64,000 nucleotides of DNA, taken from positions 82,564,678 to 82,628,677 of the forward strand of contig NW_023602073.1 in the NCBI RefSeq assembly GCF_014898055.3. The letters run 5' to 3'. The notes under the pieces were generated by a model, which did no database searches, was not told where the DNA came from, and worked only from the letters and a program-made list of their open reading frames with translations. Numbering within the stretch: the first letter of the stretch is position 1; each line of letters opens with the position of its first letter. Shown here piece by piece: positions 34,503 to 47,149 of this stretch. Origin of the DNA: Talpa occidentalis. Lineage: Eukaryota; Chordata; Mammalia; Eulipotyphla; Talpidae. Made by a program: the position numbers and the translations under genes.

Positions 34503-37500
34503 GTAAAGAGACTCCTCTGATAATAGAATCCTGTCATTGATTCTCTTTACTTGACTAAACAAAGGAAGAACATCCATTTTTCTAGAGGTCATGTTTACTA
34601 CTAAATCAAATAAACGTATAGACTTAGGTAAGTCTTTTCAAATATTAACACATTTTAAATAATATATTGATGTTTATTACCAGTGGCCCAGTTTTTGAAA
34701 TAAAGAATTTAAAGCACAAAGTTAACATATCATTTACTATTTTTCTGTTCTCATGTAGCAAATAATAATCTCAGCTCTCTAAAGATAAAAGCAAGATAAA
34801 GAAAGAGAGGTATACTGAAAAGAAATCAAAAGTAGCCAAAAAAAAGATAAAAATTGAAAGAAAGGAAAGGTAGAATAACAGCCAAGGGATGGGGGAGGTC
34901 CAGATTCTGCATAACTTTCCTGAGAAGTTGCTGTGATAGACCCAACTTCTGTGACCTTGGTTTGTCTGTGTCTCTGCTCAACTTTCAATCAAACTCTTGG
35001 GAGAAAAAATTATCAAATGGATCTAGTTGGACTAGTTTAGATTGGCTGCCCAACTCTGGACTGAGGTTCAAAGTCAAATTTGCTTTTGCGGTGATCGGCA
35101 TAATTTTCTAACTCTCAGCCATGATGATGCTCAGGGTATCATTCTTTTCCTACATAATTCACATTAACTCTCAGGAAAACCAATTAAGATGATGAATTAT
35201 TGTTAGTTTAAGCAGTTTTGATACTAATAATTCTTAATGAAAGTAGGTAAGCCATCTGGCATTTATTAACCTTGATGTTAGTGTAGGAAATCATAATGGT
35301 ATAAAGTAGATCTATTTTTTGAGTTAGTTATATTTCACATTATAAATTATCATCATGTTATTGTTTTTAATTAATATTGATTCTATTTTAGAAAACTGTG
35401 AGATTGAGTTTTTCCCAAGTTACAAATTAAAGAACAAAGATATTTAGTGTTTATTTTTATCCATAAACAGACAGTAAAGGTATTTTATTTCAAATAAGTA
35501 AGAGTGGTTGAGGTTTTGCATCTTCGTTCTCCACAGCAAATTTCACAAAAGTACATGTACGATATTTAATTTTAATAATCTAACAGTTTTAACTGCCTAG
35601 ATTCAAGAGGTAGCCTTTAGAGGCAATTGAGAAGGTAATGGCAAAAAGATCAGGAAATAATTGGAATTCACATTTTTTATAAGTGACTCCAAGTTAAATT
35701 TACTAGAAGTTAATTTTTATTAATTCTACAGGATACTTTGCTCTCTTGGAAAATAGCAATCCATCGTTATTATTCCTCCACTATTTTAGTGTGCTTTTTC
35801 TTAAGTATGGATTCTTTAACACAATGTACACAAAATTGTGCCCAACACTCTTATTAAATGGGGAATTAGAGCAGCTCAAAAGGAGATTCTTCGAAATTTC
35901 TTCACATCACATGAATAATATGAATAAGTTTGAAGTAGCATAGTTTCTCAGTTACATCTTTCAGGGGAATAGGGCAGTGCAGCCTCAGGAAGATGGGAAA
36001 TAGTGAATGTCATTTTGTCTTCTACTTGGACTCACATAGTACCTGAAATCATAATTTGATTTCTTTAAGTGAATGAAACTTTGACCACACCATGTGTATT
36101 TCAATTTGCTGATTAACTATACTGTTTTAATATGTAATATCTAATTGCACAAAATCTCAGCTATCTATTCTACTGTTAATGGAAAAAAAGAGACAGAGCA
36201 ACGCTCCATCTCTTTGAGGACTTCTAATTATTACGCCTTCAATTTAATCTGTTTGGAAACTTAAGAGACAGGAGTTACCTATTTGTTATTTTTCTCAGAA
36301 AAGTGATGTTATCTTCTACTTTTTTTGCAAATGTTTCACAACTCAAGATAACAACTTATAAGATGCTGATAGAACACAGACTCACCTCAGAGTGAATTCT
36401 TGCTTGGGATGCAGGTCTTCCTATAATATTTCAGGATAATAATTAATAAATAAGACATGAAAAATATTGTTGGTCATAAATTAGAGCAATGGAAAAATAA
36501 ATATTCTTGATAGCAACCAAGATAGAACATCAATGCAGGAAATGAACTTAGGTTCCAATGATCCCTGAATATCTATACAATAAATTTTACTTTGTATTTT
36601 AGTTTGGTACTATATGCTAAATTGAATGTCCTACTCCTTAATAGTATTTATCTTCTTTAATGACCATCTTGTCTTCTAAAATTATCTTATTGCCCTTTAT
36701 GCATCCATGGTAACTTTTACCCTTACTACAAAATTTCAGCTTGTTCAGAAAAAGACTGCTGAGAATGATTTTTTTTTATTTATGGACTGAGGTTTATTTT
36801 AAAGTTTAATGTGGTCATCAAAGGTTAATGAGTCCCATGCTTATAAATTAGACTACTGAAAGACTCACTCAGCATCTCTAGACTGATTCAGTGTTGAACT
36901 AAAAGTAGCAAAAAAAGAATATATATGTACACGCATATCTTATACATGTACATATAGAGAGATTTTTATGGAAATGTGGGCATTTCTAGATAAAGCAATT
37001 TGTGATATAACATTTATAATCTCCAGACACTTAGAGGTACCATTCCCAAAGGAAATTTGTTTCCTTTCCACTCATAAACCCATAAACAAGTTAATGGTGG
37101 GGGGAAAGAGCCAATACAGCATGGTAATGTGTACTATCTACACAAACACAGTATTGCCAATGAGGACATCACCTTAAAGAAAGAATGTCTCTGTCCTTTT
37201 AGCCTTTTATCCTTTTAAGTAGACATAAGCTTTTGGCCAAGACTCTCATTACATGAGGAAATTCAGCATGTGCAGAGATTCTTAGCTTTTCTTCACATTG
37301 CATCACGTGAAGAAATCTGTAGTAACAGAATTTTAGTATAACAATGAATTGTTAAATACAGAAATCATTACTCAGTAAAAAAGACTAAATCTGAAAGAAT
37401 GGAGACATTCAATCTAGTATTTGATGTGTCTGTCTTAAGATTATCTAAAATAACAAAAGGGTCTTTAAATGTATGTTTTTCTGATTATAGAATTTTATTG

Positions 37501-38723
37501 CAGAATATTTGAGAAATACACAGAAGCTCTAGGGGAAGAAATTTATCCCTATTTGCATTGGCCAGGGAAGACTATTAATCTTCATATTATAATCCAAACC
37601 CCCTCATCCACAACTGCAACACTCAGAAGCCTCTGCAAACCCTGGAAATTTTCCCCAACTTTAAAGTGAATTCAGTTGGCAGCAAAATCTGACCTGAACA
37701 CCTATGGAGCTGGTCTATTTATCCCACATGGTGGGAATGTCCTATTTTGTTAGAAATAGTTGTTTGTTCAAGGTTGCTGCCTCAGGAGCTGTGGAGAGTG
37801 TTACAGCATATCCAGTGTGAGCACTGTTACCCTTATAACAGATCTGGAAATTCAGAATTCTAAAACACATCCAACATTTAAGTTTCTACATAAGGTATTA
37901 TAACCTCTTTGTCATTCTTATCTCTTATGATGAAGTGCATTTATAATTTTAAGTAATGTGGCCCCTACTCTGTATAACATTGCATAACTTATTTTTTCAT
38001 GTTTCCCAATAATTTACTGAAACGTGATTTTAATAATTGGATTTTAAAAATGGATTTTATGTAATTTATTTAATATCCCATTGCTAGCACATTTGTAAAT
38101 GAACACAAAATTACACAAGTTACCAGTTAATCTTGCCAATTCTTCCTTGAATATGTAAGTCTCAGCATCTTAAACCCCATCCAATGTAATTAGCATGATT
38201 GTACAAACCAAGGAGGAAGGAAAGAGAAATCCATTCATTTTTATGCTTAAACCAGTAGAGGGTTCCAAATTTAAATTCATTGATGAGCCAAATTTCTTCT
38301 CATTATGAACTGGCCAGCTAAACTAAATATTATATCATAAAACATATTCCATTTTTTCTCTAGCTGAATGAAGCATCAGTGTAATCACATATTTCTTTGA
38401 TGGCATTCTGCCAATCTGAAATTTGTATTTCTCTGCTTTAGCAGAGCTGAATTCTCAATGATGCTATTGTTGTTGTGTGTCTGTATGAGATCAGAAATGT
38501 TCTATGAGTCACCAAACACAATACATTTGTTTGTTACAGATTCCATGTCATGGCATTTTAGCTCACCATCCTCAGTCTTTGAAAATGGAGATTTGTATAA
38601 GGACTATACCGTGTTTTTCAATTAACCAAAATAGGTTTAATTTTCAGTAGTGAAGATATTTAATTAACTGAAATGCTTTATTTCCAATGATAGAGGAGCT
38701 TTATGGTAGACTTTCTCTTCTAG
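34503..38723 (+). other. COL19A1: Intron R-S (4221 nt)
   Basis: Strongly A+T-rich sequence with no repeat family I can name and no coding signal. It is the largest repeat-poor intron of the window. Confidence 0.75.
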
Positions 38724-38777
38724 GGTCTTCAAGGAATTCCAGGTTTTCCAGGTGCACCAGGCCCATCTGGGCCCCCA
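38724..38777 (+). CDS. COL19A1: COL19A1 exon S (54 nt), triple helix
   Basis: The peptide is GLQGIPGFPGAPGPSGPP, six regular triplets. The acceptor is CTTTCTCTTCTAG and the donor CCA|GTAAGT. Confidence 0.96.
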
Positions 38778-39066
38778 GTAAGTATTTGGGAATGTGTTCC
38801 ACTCACAGTTCATACCTGTTAATACCCTTGGGATGAGGCAAGGGGAACTAGTATTCCTTGATGCTTTTTGTTTTCTGTCTCTATGTCAATTATTCAGCTA
38901 TTGCCTAGAAATGGGCCGTCATTCAACATTTTAGATTTTCGTTTGCAATTGCATAAGGCTGCCCAGGGTCTTGGCAACTTGTCATCAGAGTTCTCCCAGA
39001 ACAAAAAGCTATCTGTGATTAAGCTAGTTTACTTGAAAAAAAGTTTTATGTAAAAAAGCATTCTGG

Positions 39067-39134
39067 TTTTTTTTTTTTTTTTTTAGTTATACACATATAT
39101 ATACGTATATATACGTATATATATGTGTGTGTAT
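39067..39134. repeat. Poly-T followed by TATATACG/TG microsatellite
   Basis: About 18 T, then alternating purine-pyrimidine sequence with two TATATACG units and a TGTGTGTG end. It is likely length-polymorphic. Confidence 0.85.
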
Positions 39135-39399
39135 GTTATGCTCTCACTTTTTCATAAGTATCATAAACTGAGAATTTATTTTCCAGAGGAGAAAAATGGA
39201 TAAAGGATTATCAGATTTGATGTCTTTTTATTCCTGTGTATGAATTAAAACACATTCTACTTTAGTCAGCACATTTTTTGCACTATCCCTCAAACACAAC
39301 ATACTGGTCTTTGTGTCCTTGGTTATCATGTTTTCATAAATCAGAATCACTTCCTTTCCGATCTGCTAAACCCTCTCTCTTATTCAAATGGAGCTCAAA

Positions 39400-39515
39400 T
39401 CTAGAGTTACCAGTTAAATACAGGACATGCAGCTAAATTTGAATTTTATATAAACAAATAATTTTGTAGCATATGCTTGTCCCAAACATTGTATTTTTTA
39501 TTGCTAAATCTAGCA
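39400..39515. mobile_element. MER-type interspersed repeat relic
   Basis: TACCAGTTAAATACAGGACATGC, CTAAATTTGAATTTTATAT and TATTTTTTATTGCTAAATCTAGC match a common palindromic mammalian DNA-transposon-like repeat that I remember but cannot name confidently. Confidence 0.4.
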
Positions 39516-40208
39516 AGCCTACTCAAGTCTCAGTTTCTCCAACTCTCCTCTTCTTAGAGTTCCCATGCAAATAATATTTACCACACAAATAGAATGTAAT
39601 CATGTTCCTTAAAGTTTTGAATTATGGATTCACTGTAATTAAAATTCACTGTAATTTTATCATTTATATTTTCACCTGTTATAGAGCAAACCTGTCTTTA
39701 AATTGTACACTAAAAAGAGAAAGAGTCATGAAAAGAACCACGGAAAGTATAGCTAATGCTATTCTAAAGAAGATTTTAAATAAATTTTATTTTCCTCTGG
39801 TAAAATGCAGATCACATAACTCAATATGCACATTGTTAATTCTGCCCTGTCTTAAAGTATTTAAAATGTTGATCACTACCAAAATTATAGCTCATTTAGG
39901 AAGGCATAATGTTATGTAAATTGCCCTTAAAACAGCAAGGCTAAATTCTTAAATGTATCAAAAGGTTCCAATTAAGGTCATTAAATGTGGTCGGCCAAGG
40001 TGAAAAAGCGACCACAAATACAAATTTTACCCTTGCAAGGGCTTATCAGCAGGATACAGCTGCTGTATCAGCCTGAAGAAATGTAAGCTTCTAGAACTGA
40101 TTTAATTAGGATCAAATGACCTTCAAAACTATCCATTTTAACAACCAACTTCCAATACCCTTGGTCATTTAGTTATTTCCTTAATAAGCTTAGTTTTGTG
40201 TTTCACAG

Positions 40209-40262
40209 GGTTTGTTGGGAAGAACTGGACATCCCGGTCCCTCTGGAGCAAAAGGTGACAAG
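40209..40262 (+). CDS. COL19A1: COL19A1 exon T (54 nt), last exon in the window
   Basis: The peptide is GLLGRTGHPGPSGAKGDK, six regular triplets. The acceptor is TTTTGTGTTTCACAG and the donor AAG|GTATAG. Human continues with GSDGPPGKPGPPGPPG as I recall it. I searched the remaining 23.7 kb by eye for that exon and did not find it. Confidence 0.95.
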
Positions 40263-41620
40263 GTATAGAGTCAGAATTGGGGTTTGGGTGACACCACTTA
40301 TAGAGAGAGCCATAAAATCATGCTAAGTCCGGAAGTTGGAGTAGGGGTACTGCCTGAGAACAACCGTTCTTCTAGTGGTATTAGAAGGACATAGGTCCAG
40401 AAATTGTTCTGAATACAAGAGATATGTTCCTAGGAGCAAGGATGAATAAAATACTCATGCTACTGGAAAGATGGAGTCAAAAGACACTTCTTGAAGAGAT
40501 GCAGGTAAGGTATTATATCAGGGAGTTCCAGCTAAAGATGCTATGACTCCAGATAGCATATGGTCTATCAGGACCAAGATTCCAGTAACCCAAGGGCTTT
40601 TGGGAAAATCTAGAAGTTCTGTCCTTGAGGGCCATAGGGGCAATTCACTAAGGAACCACAGCTGTTTTCTGGGGAGTTCAGTTTATTGGACAAAAGAATT
40701 GTTATTGTCAGAAGGGAGGAGCAGCAAGGCAATAATGAGACAGGAAAAACACAGGACTTCATCTGTTTACCCAATCTAGCACCCAAATTGACCCTTTAAG
40801 TGCAGACAGAGTTAGCAAGTGAAATAAAACAAGCTGTTCAAATTAGGGAAATGAATCAAGGTCTACATGAGCTGCTCAAGTGGCTTCCAGCCTGAACTGA
40901 CAAAGTGGGACATAATGGCATAAAGGAGAAAGGAATCCCCTCAAGTTTGCAAGGAAACAATGTGCTTATTCTAGATAGTCTCATATATTTTTCTAATAGT
41001 ATCCCGAGGAGCCTGCCAAACCCTACCAGCCTTTTTCCTCTGTTTCTACGGAAATTATTCAGTCAGAGATTTGCCTTTTGAAGTTAATGTGAATTCCACA
41101 CTGTGATGAGCTTTGGGGCACTATCAAGGATGAAAACATGACTTTTAATTGTGCCAGGGGGAGAAAAGTCTTTTCAACAGGCACATATTTTTCCTTGTTT
41201 ATTCGTTCATGAGAACTATGACATAATTCTCTCAAGGACACGGCTGCAGTCAGCATGATACGAATGTCTTGGAGAATGACCCCCTATGAGAGCATTTTAG
41301 GAAAAGATACAATGTACTCATTGTCACTCATTCTCAGGCAGACACATAGCAAGAAAAACTTAACAGTTTTATTGATAAAGATAAAAGCAAAAGATTTCTA
41401 TGATGCTGAAAAAATGCAAGATTGGAATGAAATCCTTTATCAAATATATGGAAATGAACTGAAATCCCTCAAAATTCCTGAGTGTCATAAATAGGAATTT
41501 TACTCTCTCTTGCTTTTTTTTAATTAACCATTTCTTGCCATTGCTCCTGATATTGAAGAACTAAAATGATTTTACAAGGCTGTTATTAAAAAAGATATAC
41601 ACATTTACAGAAAGTACTGG

Positions 41621-41720
41621 NNNNNNNNNNNNNNNNNNNNNNNNNNNNNNNNNNNNNNNNNNNNNNNNNNNNNNNNNNNNNNNNNNNNNNNNNNNNNNNN
41701 NNNNNNNNNNNNNNNNNNNN
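41621..41720. other. Assembly gap (100 N)
   Basis: Exactly 100 N, the customary placeholder for a gap of unknown size. Sequence, and in principle an exon, could be missing here. Confidence 0.99.
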
Positions 41721-44700
41721 AGTAGCATATAATTAAATGAGATAGTAGCCGAACTTCTACTTGTCTTTGCAAATTACTATTACCTAATTCCTAAAATAGT
41801 ATTATCCTAATACAAATTACCCCTGTAAAGCTCTCCCTTCTGAAACCATCTGCTATTCCTTTTATCATTGATCTCAACAGGAACCTGATGACTGCCTACC
41901 TTTACCCACTGCAAAATCCCAAGTCTTTTATTTCACATGTTAAGAACAAGTGTTACTTTGGGCTGTTTTAACCACAAAATTAAGATAGCTTTGGAAAACC
42001 AAGCATAGAAATGTAGGTCTCTTTTGTATTAAAAGAAGGGAAATATTAGAAGTCGTCTCACTGCTGTAGTTCAATGAAAAATCTTATGACAGGATATTTC
42101 ATATCTAGCAACATTTTGCAAGGCTATCTTTTTCTATTGCCTCATGTTCTCCTTCTTTTATGAAGTCTGCTCTCCCACTAGCTAAAAGAACAAAGCCATT
42201 AACAACACAGTAGATGTGTCTTAGTTGACTATTTTATACTGACAGCCCCAAGAATTTGTTACTCTACCTGAATGTTTTTTATGTGTCTAGTCAAATCAAA
42301 CTCCAAAGTAACACTAGTTTAAATATTAGTTGTATTACAAGTTCCATTTCTTTGTAATAAGGTTTGATCTCCTGTCATGTATTATACAGAAGAAAATACA
42401 AATATTTTGTGAAGTCTATAGATTAGAGGATAAGGGGTTAGAGGTTTATATAAGAAGATAGAAATTAATGCGTTTCTGGTGCTTTTTGGAGTTGGAAAAA
42501 GCAATTTATTTTTCATGCTTCACAGGTCTTGACAATTTTGATTTCTTTTCTTTGAAAGTAAACCTATTTGAATTGGATGATGTGAATAGAGCCCAAAAGA
42601 AATATCAAAAGCCAGCAGCCTCTGTTCAAAACAGTAGCCAATGAAAAAGATATGAGTCTTCCAGATCTTCTAACTTCTAGCCTTTTATTACCTCTTCAAG
42701 GAGGGAAGGATATATGATTCTCAGAGACAAAAGAAGGAACAAAGGAAAGAGACTAGGTTGGAGATGTGTAACTGGTTGAAGCAATGACATTGTTAGTGGA
42801 ATTGTCATTTCTTTTATGTTGTTTCTCCTTAATGTTTTTCATTCTGCCTGTACAATATCAAACTCCTAATTCCACTGTGTAAAAAGAACACTAAGAAGAC
42901 TTTAAGCAAACTTTTTTAGGATGGCTTATAATAATATAATCTTATAGATTTTGATTGAAAGGGAGCAAAATAAGGCAATGGGAAAGATCTTCAATTTATA
43001 CAGAATTTTAATAAGCTGGGGATTTTTTTCTCTATGCAAAAGCATTCTGAGTGTTTTGCTTATTACACTTTGCTGTCTTACTGATATTTGGGGTCTTTGC
43101 AAGCAAACGTCTGTAATTCTTTGCACAGAAAAGAAAACTTCTGGGATTTGAGCTTGAAAGGCAAAATGAGACAACTCTCAAGTTCCAGTTTGGTTAGAGT
43201 CTACTGTTTGCAAATTTAATCAAGGTCTTCCACAAGCATCAGCTTGACATTAAATTTAAGTGCCCATTAAAGTGAGAATTTGACAGCAGTTCTGAACGTG
43301 AAGCTCAGTTTGAGGACATCTTTACAGCTGGAAGGGAAAAAAAAGTTGAGAAGCCTCAAACCACTGTGGTAATTAGAACCATTTGTTAACTTCTTTTCTA
43401 ATGTTGGTGAGGGGAGGGAGAGAGAAGGTTGCTGGAAAGGCAGCAGGGGTTGGAACTAGGAAGGCAGACCAGTGTGCCCTTAGAATTGGGCACAAGGGGT
43501 TCTGTGTGGCAAAGAAAAATGGCAAGTACACACTCTAATGAGTAAGATGGGGAAATTATTTCAAAACTTTATTTGGTTTGTCTTTATATACACAGAACCT
43601 CTGTGCAAAAGATGCAGTTAGAATAGGTCTGCAGCTTGGTTGTCAGGCCCTTTGGAAGATACATAGTGTTATTTGGGAGTGGGCCTCTCAAATACATTTT
43701 GAGCTTAAGAATGAGCATTCTCACAAGGACATTTAACTTACAGTCAGGTAATCACTTACCCAAAGCATCTGGCCTTCTTTTCAGTACTGTGTTCCATTCT
43801 GACAGGAAGCTAGTGCCCTAGTCTAAGACTTCGCATCATAATTGGCATTGTAGGCAATTAGCTTTGTGACTCTATGGAAATCTTGTCACCTGCAGGAAAT
43901 TATCTTCCTCTTCATCTCACCTTCCTGCCAAAAGTGATACTATTTCCTGTTACTGGATTTGCTTTATATCCCATAAGCTCTTTTTGTCCATTGCTTTATG
44001 ACATTTTATTTCTCCAAGAATTATCACTCTAGAGCCTTATCAAAAGCTAACGAACATGTCTGTATAAAAAGCTTCTGTATTTCCCCTGAGCCTTCAGTTG
44101 CAGAACTGTATTTGAACACTGATGACAAGGTAGTGAAACAACACTGCTAATAAATGCATGATGGATTTTTCAATTCAGCCCTGTAGACTAGGTTTCACTC
44201 ACCATAATGTAACTATAAAGCTCCTTAAGAGGTTTTTCCCCCAGTTTTGAGAGGAGAGAGAAAATAAATTTAAAAAAAAACGATTCACTTAAAACTCTTT
44301 GTAATAAGAAAACTAACCATGTCATACACATTTTCACATTCCACCCCCTCATTCATTTATTTTTAAATTTTTACTTCCACTTGGGTAATAGAGAATATCA
44401 AGAACTTCATTACTGATTAAAAAGTACATGCTACATGGCTTCTCTTTTATCTTTGCTTTCATTGCAGAGAATTAGAATGGTGATTTAATACTCTCCACCC
44501 CAAACTGTAGGTTTTCTCTAGAGTTCCTGTCTAGTACTCTTCTAGCTCCACAGATCTCTCTCAGTGATCTTCAGCCATTCCTGTGATGTTTTTTCTCATC
44601 TATGTGCAAATAATTTCCAACTATGTATCTCCGACTGAGGTGGTTCTTCTGAGCACAGACCCATCTATCCAACTGTATCTTGGGCCACTCCATTAATATA

Positions 44701-44762
44701 TCCCATAAGTATCTCAAACGCGTCCAAAAACAAACCTCTTTTCTACCTTCCCATGAGTTTGT

Positions 44763-44983
44763 CAGTAGGTCTCAATCAGGGGCAATTTTGCACCATGGGA
44801 GACATTTGGTAATATCTTGGACATATTTGGTTCCCCTGAGTGGAGAGGGACTTGCTACTGGTCATCTAGCAGGTAGTCCAAGGATGCTGCTTAAACAGCC
44901 TACAAAGCACAGGAAAACTGCCCCCTACGTGCACATAAATATCTGGCCCAAAATGTCAACAGCACCGAGGCTGAGAAATCCTG
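44763..44983 (+). mobile_element. MER5A-type hAT-Charlie element
   Basis: It starts CAGTAGGTCTCAATCAGGGG and ends GAGGCTGAGAAATCCTG. The interior has GGAGACATTTGGTAATATC, GGATGCTGCTTAAACAGCC and CTGGCCCAAAATGTCAAC. This is MER5A consensus order with near-complete ends. The 8-bp duplication has eroded. Confidence 0.85.
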
Positions 44984-45039
44984 TTCTTAATCAGTTCTTC
45001 CTACCCCTACTTGTACTGCAACTAATTACTCTCATCACT

Positions 45040-45540
45040 TGTAGCTTACCAATATGAGAAAGTTCAACTGCACATGATTTCATGGATGAGGCCCTTCCGG
45101 ACCTTGACCCCTGTGTACCTCTCCAGACCCATCTATTCCATATGCCCCCAATTCTATGATCCAATCCTGTAATACAGTCATCCTGAATAAACTTGCCCTG
45201 TATATTCACCAAGCTGTCTCATCTCTCTCATCCGTGTATGGCTCCTTCCAGACCTTGCCCTGCTAACTGCTTTTCTAAGCTTCAGGTTAAGCACACATTC
45301 TTTCAGCCTTCTTTGATAACTCTAGTATAGATGCATTGCTTTTAAGCCATATATATAAATATATATATTTATATATATTTATAAATATATTCCCCTTACA
45401 ACTGTAAAGTCCCTGAAAACAGGAACTATATCACTTTCATATTTGAATCCCTAGTAATTAGTTTTGTCTCTAGCTTTTGGCATATGTATTGCGATCTTTG
45501 ATACTCAGTAAATGTGTGGCATGATTGGTTACTTGGATTT
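45040..45540. repeat. L2 fragment interrupted by an AT-rich palindromic tract
   Basis: CCTTCCGGACCTTGACCCC, AAGCTTCAGGTTAAGCACAC, GTAAAGTCCCTGAAAACAGG and ATACTCAGTAAATGTGTGGC resemble the reverse side of an L2 3' region. An AT-only tract (about 45351-45392) interrupts it. Confidence 0.6.
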
Positions 45541-46700
45541 AAGACCAAAACCATAAAATACATTAAAGAAAACATAGGCAAAACACTCTATGACATTGAC
45601 TTTTGTGATCTTTGTGGACTTGTCTCCTACTACAAGAGAAATAAAAGGGGTTAGATCAAACTAAAAAGCTTCTGCACAATGAAAGAAGCTATCGGTAAAA
45701 CAAAAAGCCAGCCATCTGAATGTGAGAAAATATTTGTGCATCATCTGACAAAGGGCTGATATCCAATATCTACAAAGAATTCATACAATTCAAAAAAACA
45801 ATGAGCCCAATAAAATAATGGGCAGAAGAGTTAAATAGGCACTCTCCAAAGAAGACATACAGATGGCCAACGGGCACATGAAAAATGCTCATCATCACTT
45901 ATTCTTAGGGAAAAACAAATCAAAACCATAATAAGATACCATCTCAATTCTTCAAGAATGGCCCATATCAAAAAAAAAAAAAAAAAAACAGAAGCAATAC
46001 GTGCTGGAAAGGATGAGGAGAAAAAGGGGCCTTCATGCACTGCTGGAGAAATGTTGACTACTCCATCCTCTCTAGAAAGCAATATGGATGTTTCTCAAAG
46101 TACTAAAAATAAACCCACCATATGATTCAGCCATTCCACTCTTTGATATCTACCCAAAGAATGCAAAAAATACTAGTTTGAAGGAGATAAACACATCTCT
46201 GTTCATTGTAGCAGTGTTTACAATAACCAAGTTATGGAAATAACCTAAATGCCTAGTGATGAGAATAGATAAGAAAAATATGATTTTATATACACACATA
46301 CAATGGAATACTATCCAGCTATAAAAAAAAAAGTTGAACTCTTGTCATTTGCAAGAACATGAATAGAACTGGAGGGGATGATGCTAAGTGAAATAAATCA
46401 GAAGGAGAAAGAATTATCAAATAGTTTCACTTATATTATGTGGAATGCAGAGAAACAAAACAAAGGGTCAGACAAAATCAACCAAATAACACACCATAGA
46501 AATCTGGCTGTGGTATTGAGGCTCCAAAAAGGGAGGGGAAAAACAAAGAAGAGACTATGGTCTACGTCCTATATAGTAGAGGACTATGGGTGCTTTGGTG
46601 GTAAGTGTGGTGTGTTGACACACATCTGAAGAGTCATGAGCCTATGCTTTTGAATCATACAGTGTTGTTAATGTTACCTAAAATAACAACAAACCCTCAA
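45541..46700 (+). mobile_element. L1 ORF2 3' portion and 3' end
   Basis: AAACATAGGCAAAACACTC, CAAACTAAAAAGCTTCTGC, GGCACATGAAAAATGCTCATC, CAATGGAATACTATCCAGC and TGATGCTAAGTGAAATAAATC follow L1 ORF2 order. The reading frame is broken in many places, and there is an internal A run at about 45970-45988. It is a dead 5'-truncated copy. Confidence 0.88.
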
Positions 46701-46764
46701 ACTGAGAGTTCCAATCTATGGAGATACAGAAGTTCCCTAAACCCACATCCTCTGACAGAATCAC

Positions 46765-47080
46765 TGAATATAGTCAACCTTTAGTGTCTGTAGGGGACTG
46801 GATACAGGACCCCCAAACTGATACCAAAATCCACAACTGTTCCAGTTCCTTAAATAAAATAGTGTAGTATTTGCATATAACCTACGTATGTCCTCTTATA
46901 TATTTTAAATACTTGTCTCTAGATTATTTGTAATACCTAATACAATGTAAATGCTAAGTTATACTGTATTATTTACAGAACAATGACTAGGAAAAATGTT
47001 TGTACATGTTCAGTACACATGCACCTATTCCCAGTCATTGAATCCTCAGATACAAAACCTATGAGGAGGGCTGAAGCTAC
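46765..47080 (+). mobile_element. TcMar-Tigger-type DNA transposon (MER2-like)
   Basis: GTCTGTAGGGGACTGGATAC, GGACCCCCAAACTGATACC, GTATTTGCATATAACCTACG, TAATACCTAATACAATGTAA and GTACATGTTCAGTACACATG are the usual Tigger/MER2 series. The end ATGAGGAGGGCTGAAG fits its 3' side. Confidence 0.75.
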
Positions 47081-47149
47081 ACAACTATGTGTAGAACAAT
47101 TAACTCTGAATGAAATACAGAGACTAAATGAATGACTCCTACATATCAG

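Larger units (their letters stand above)
38778..40208 (+). other. COL19A1: Intron S-T (1431 nt)
   Basis: It contains a T run plus ATACGTAT-type microsatellite (39067-39134) and a MER-type palindromic relic (about 39400-39515). The rest is unassigned. Confidence 0.75.

Noticed and set aside
1479..40262. Alternative identity as a type IV, IX, XXI or XXV collagen chain
   Set aside because: None of these contains GEPFTKGEKGDR, KSLPGEP or NFCGNCQAS in this order as I recall them, whereas COL19A1 does.
41138..41185. GTGCCAGGGGGAGAAAAG as a possible missing exon after exon T
   Set aside because: After GGG GAG the frame loses Gly periodicity at once (AAA AGT CTT) and no donor follows.
45351..45392. 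AT palindrome as a possible cruciform or replication signal
   Set aside because: Simple low-complexity AT sequence inside an L2 relic. No supporting context.
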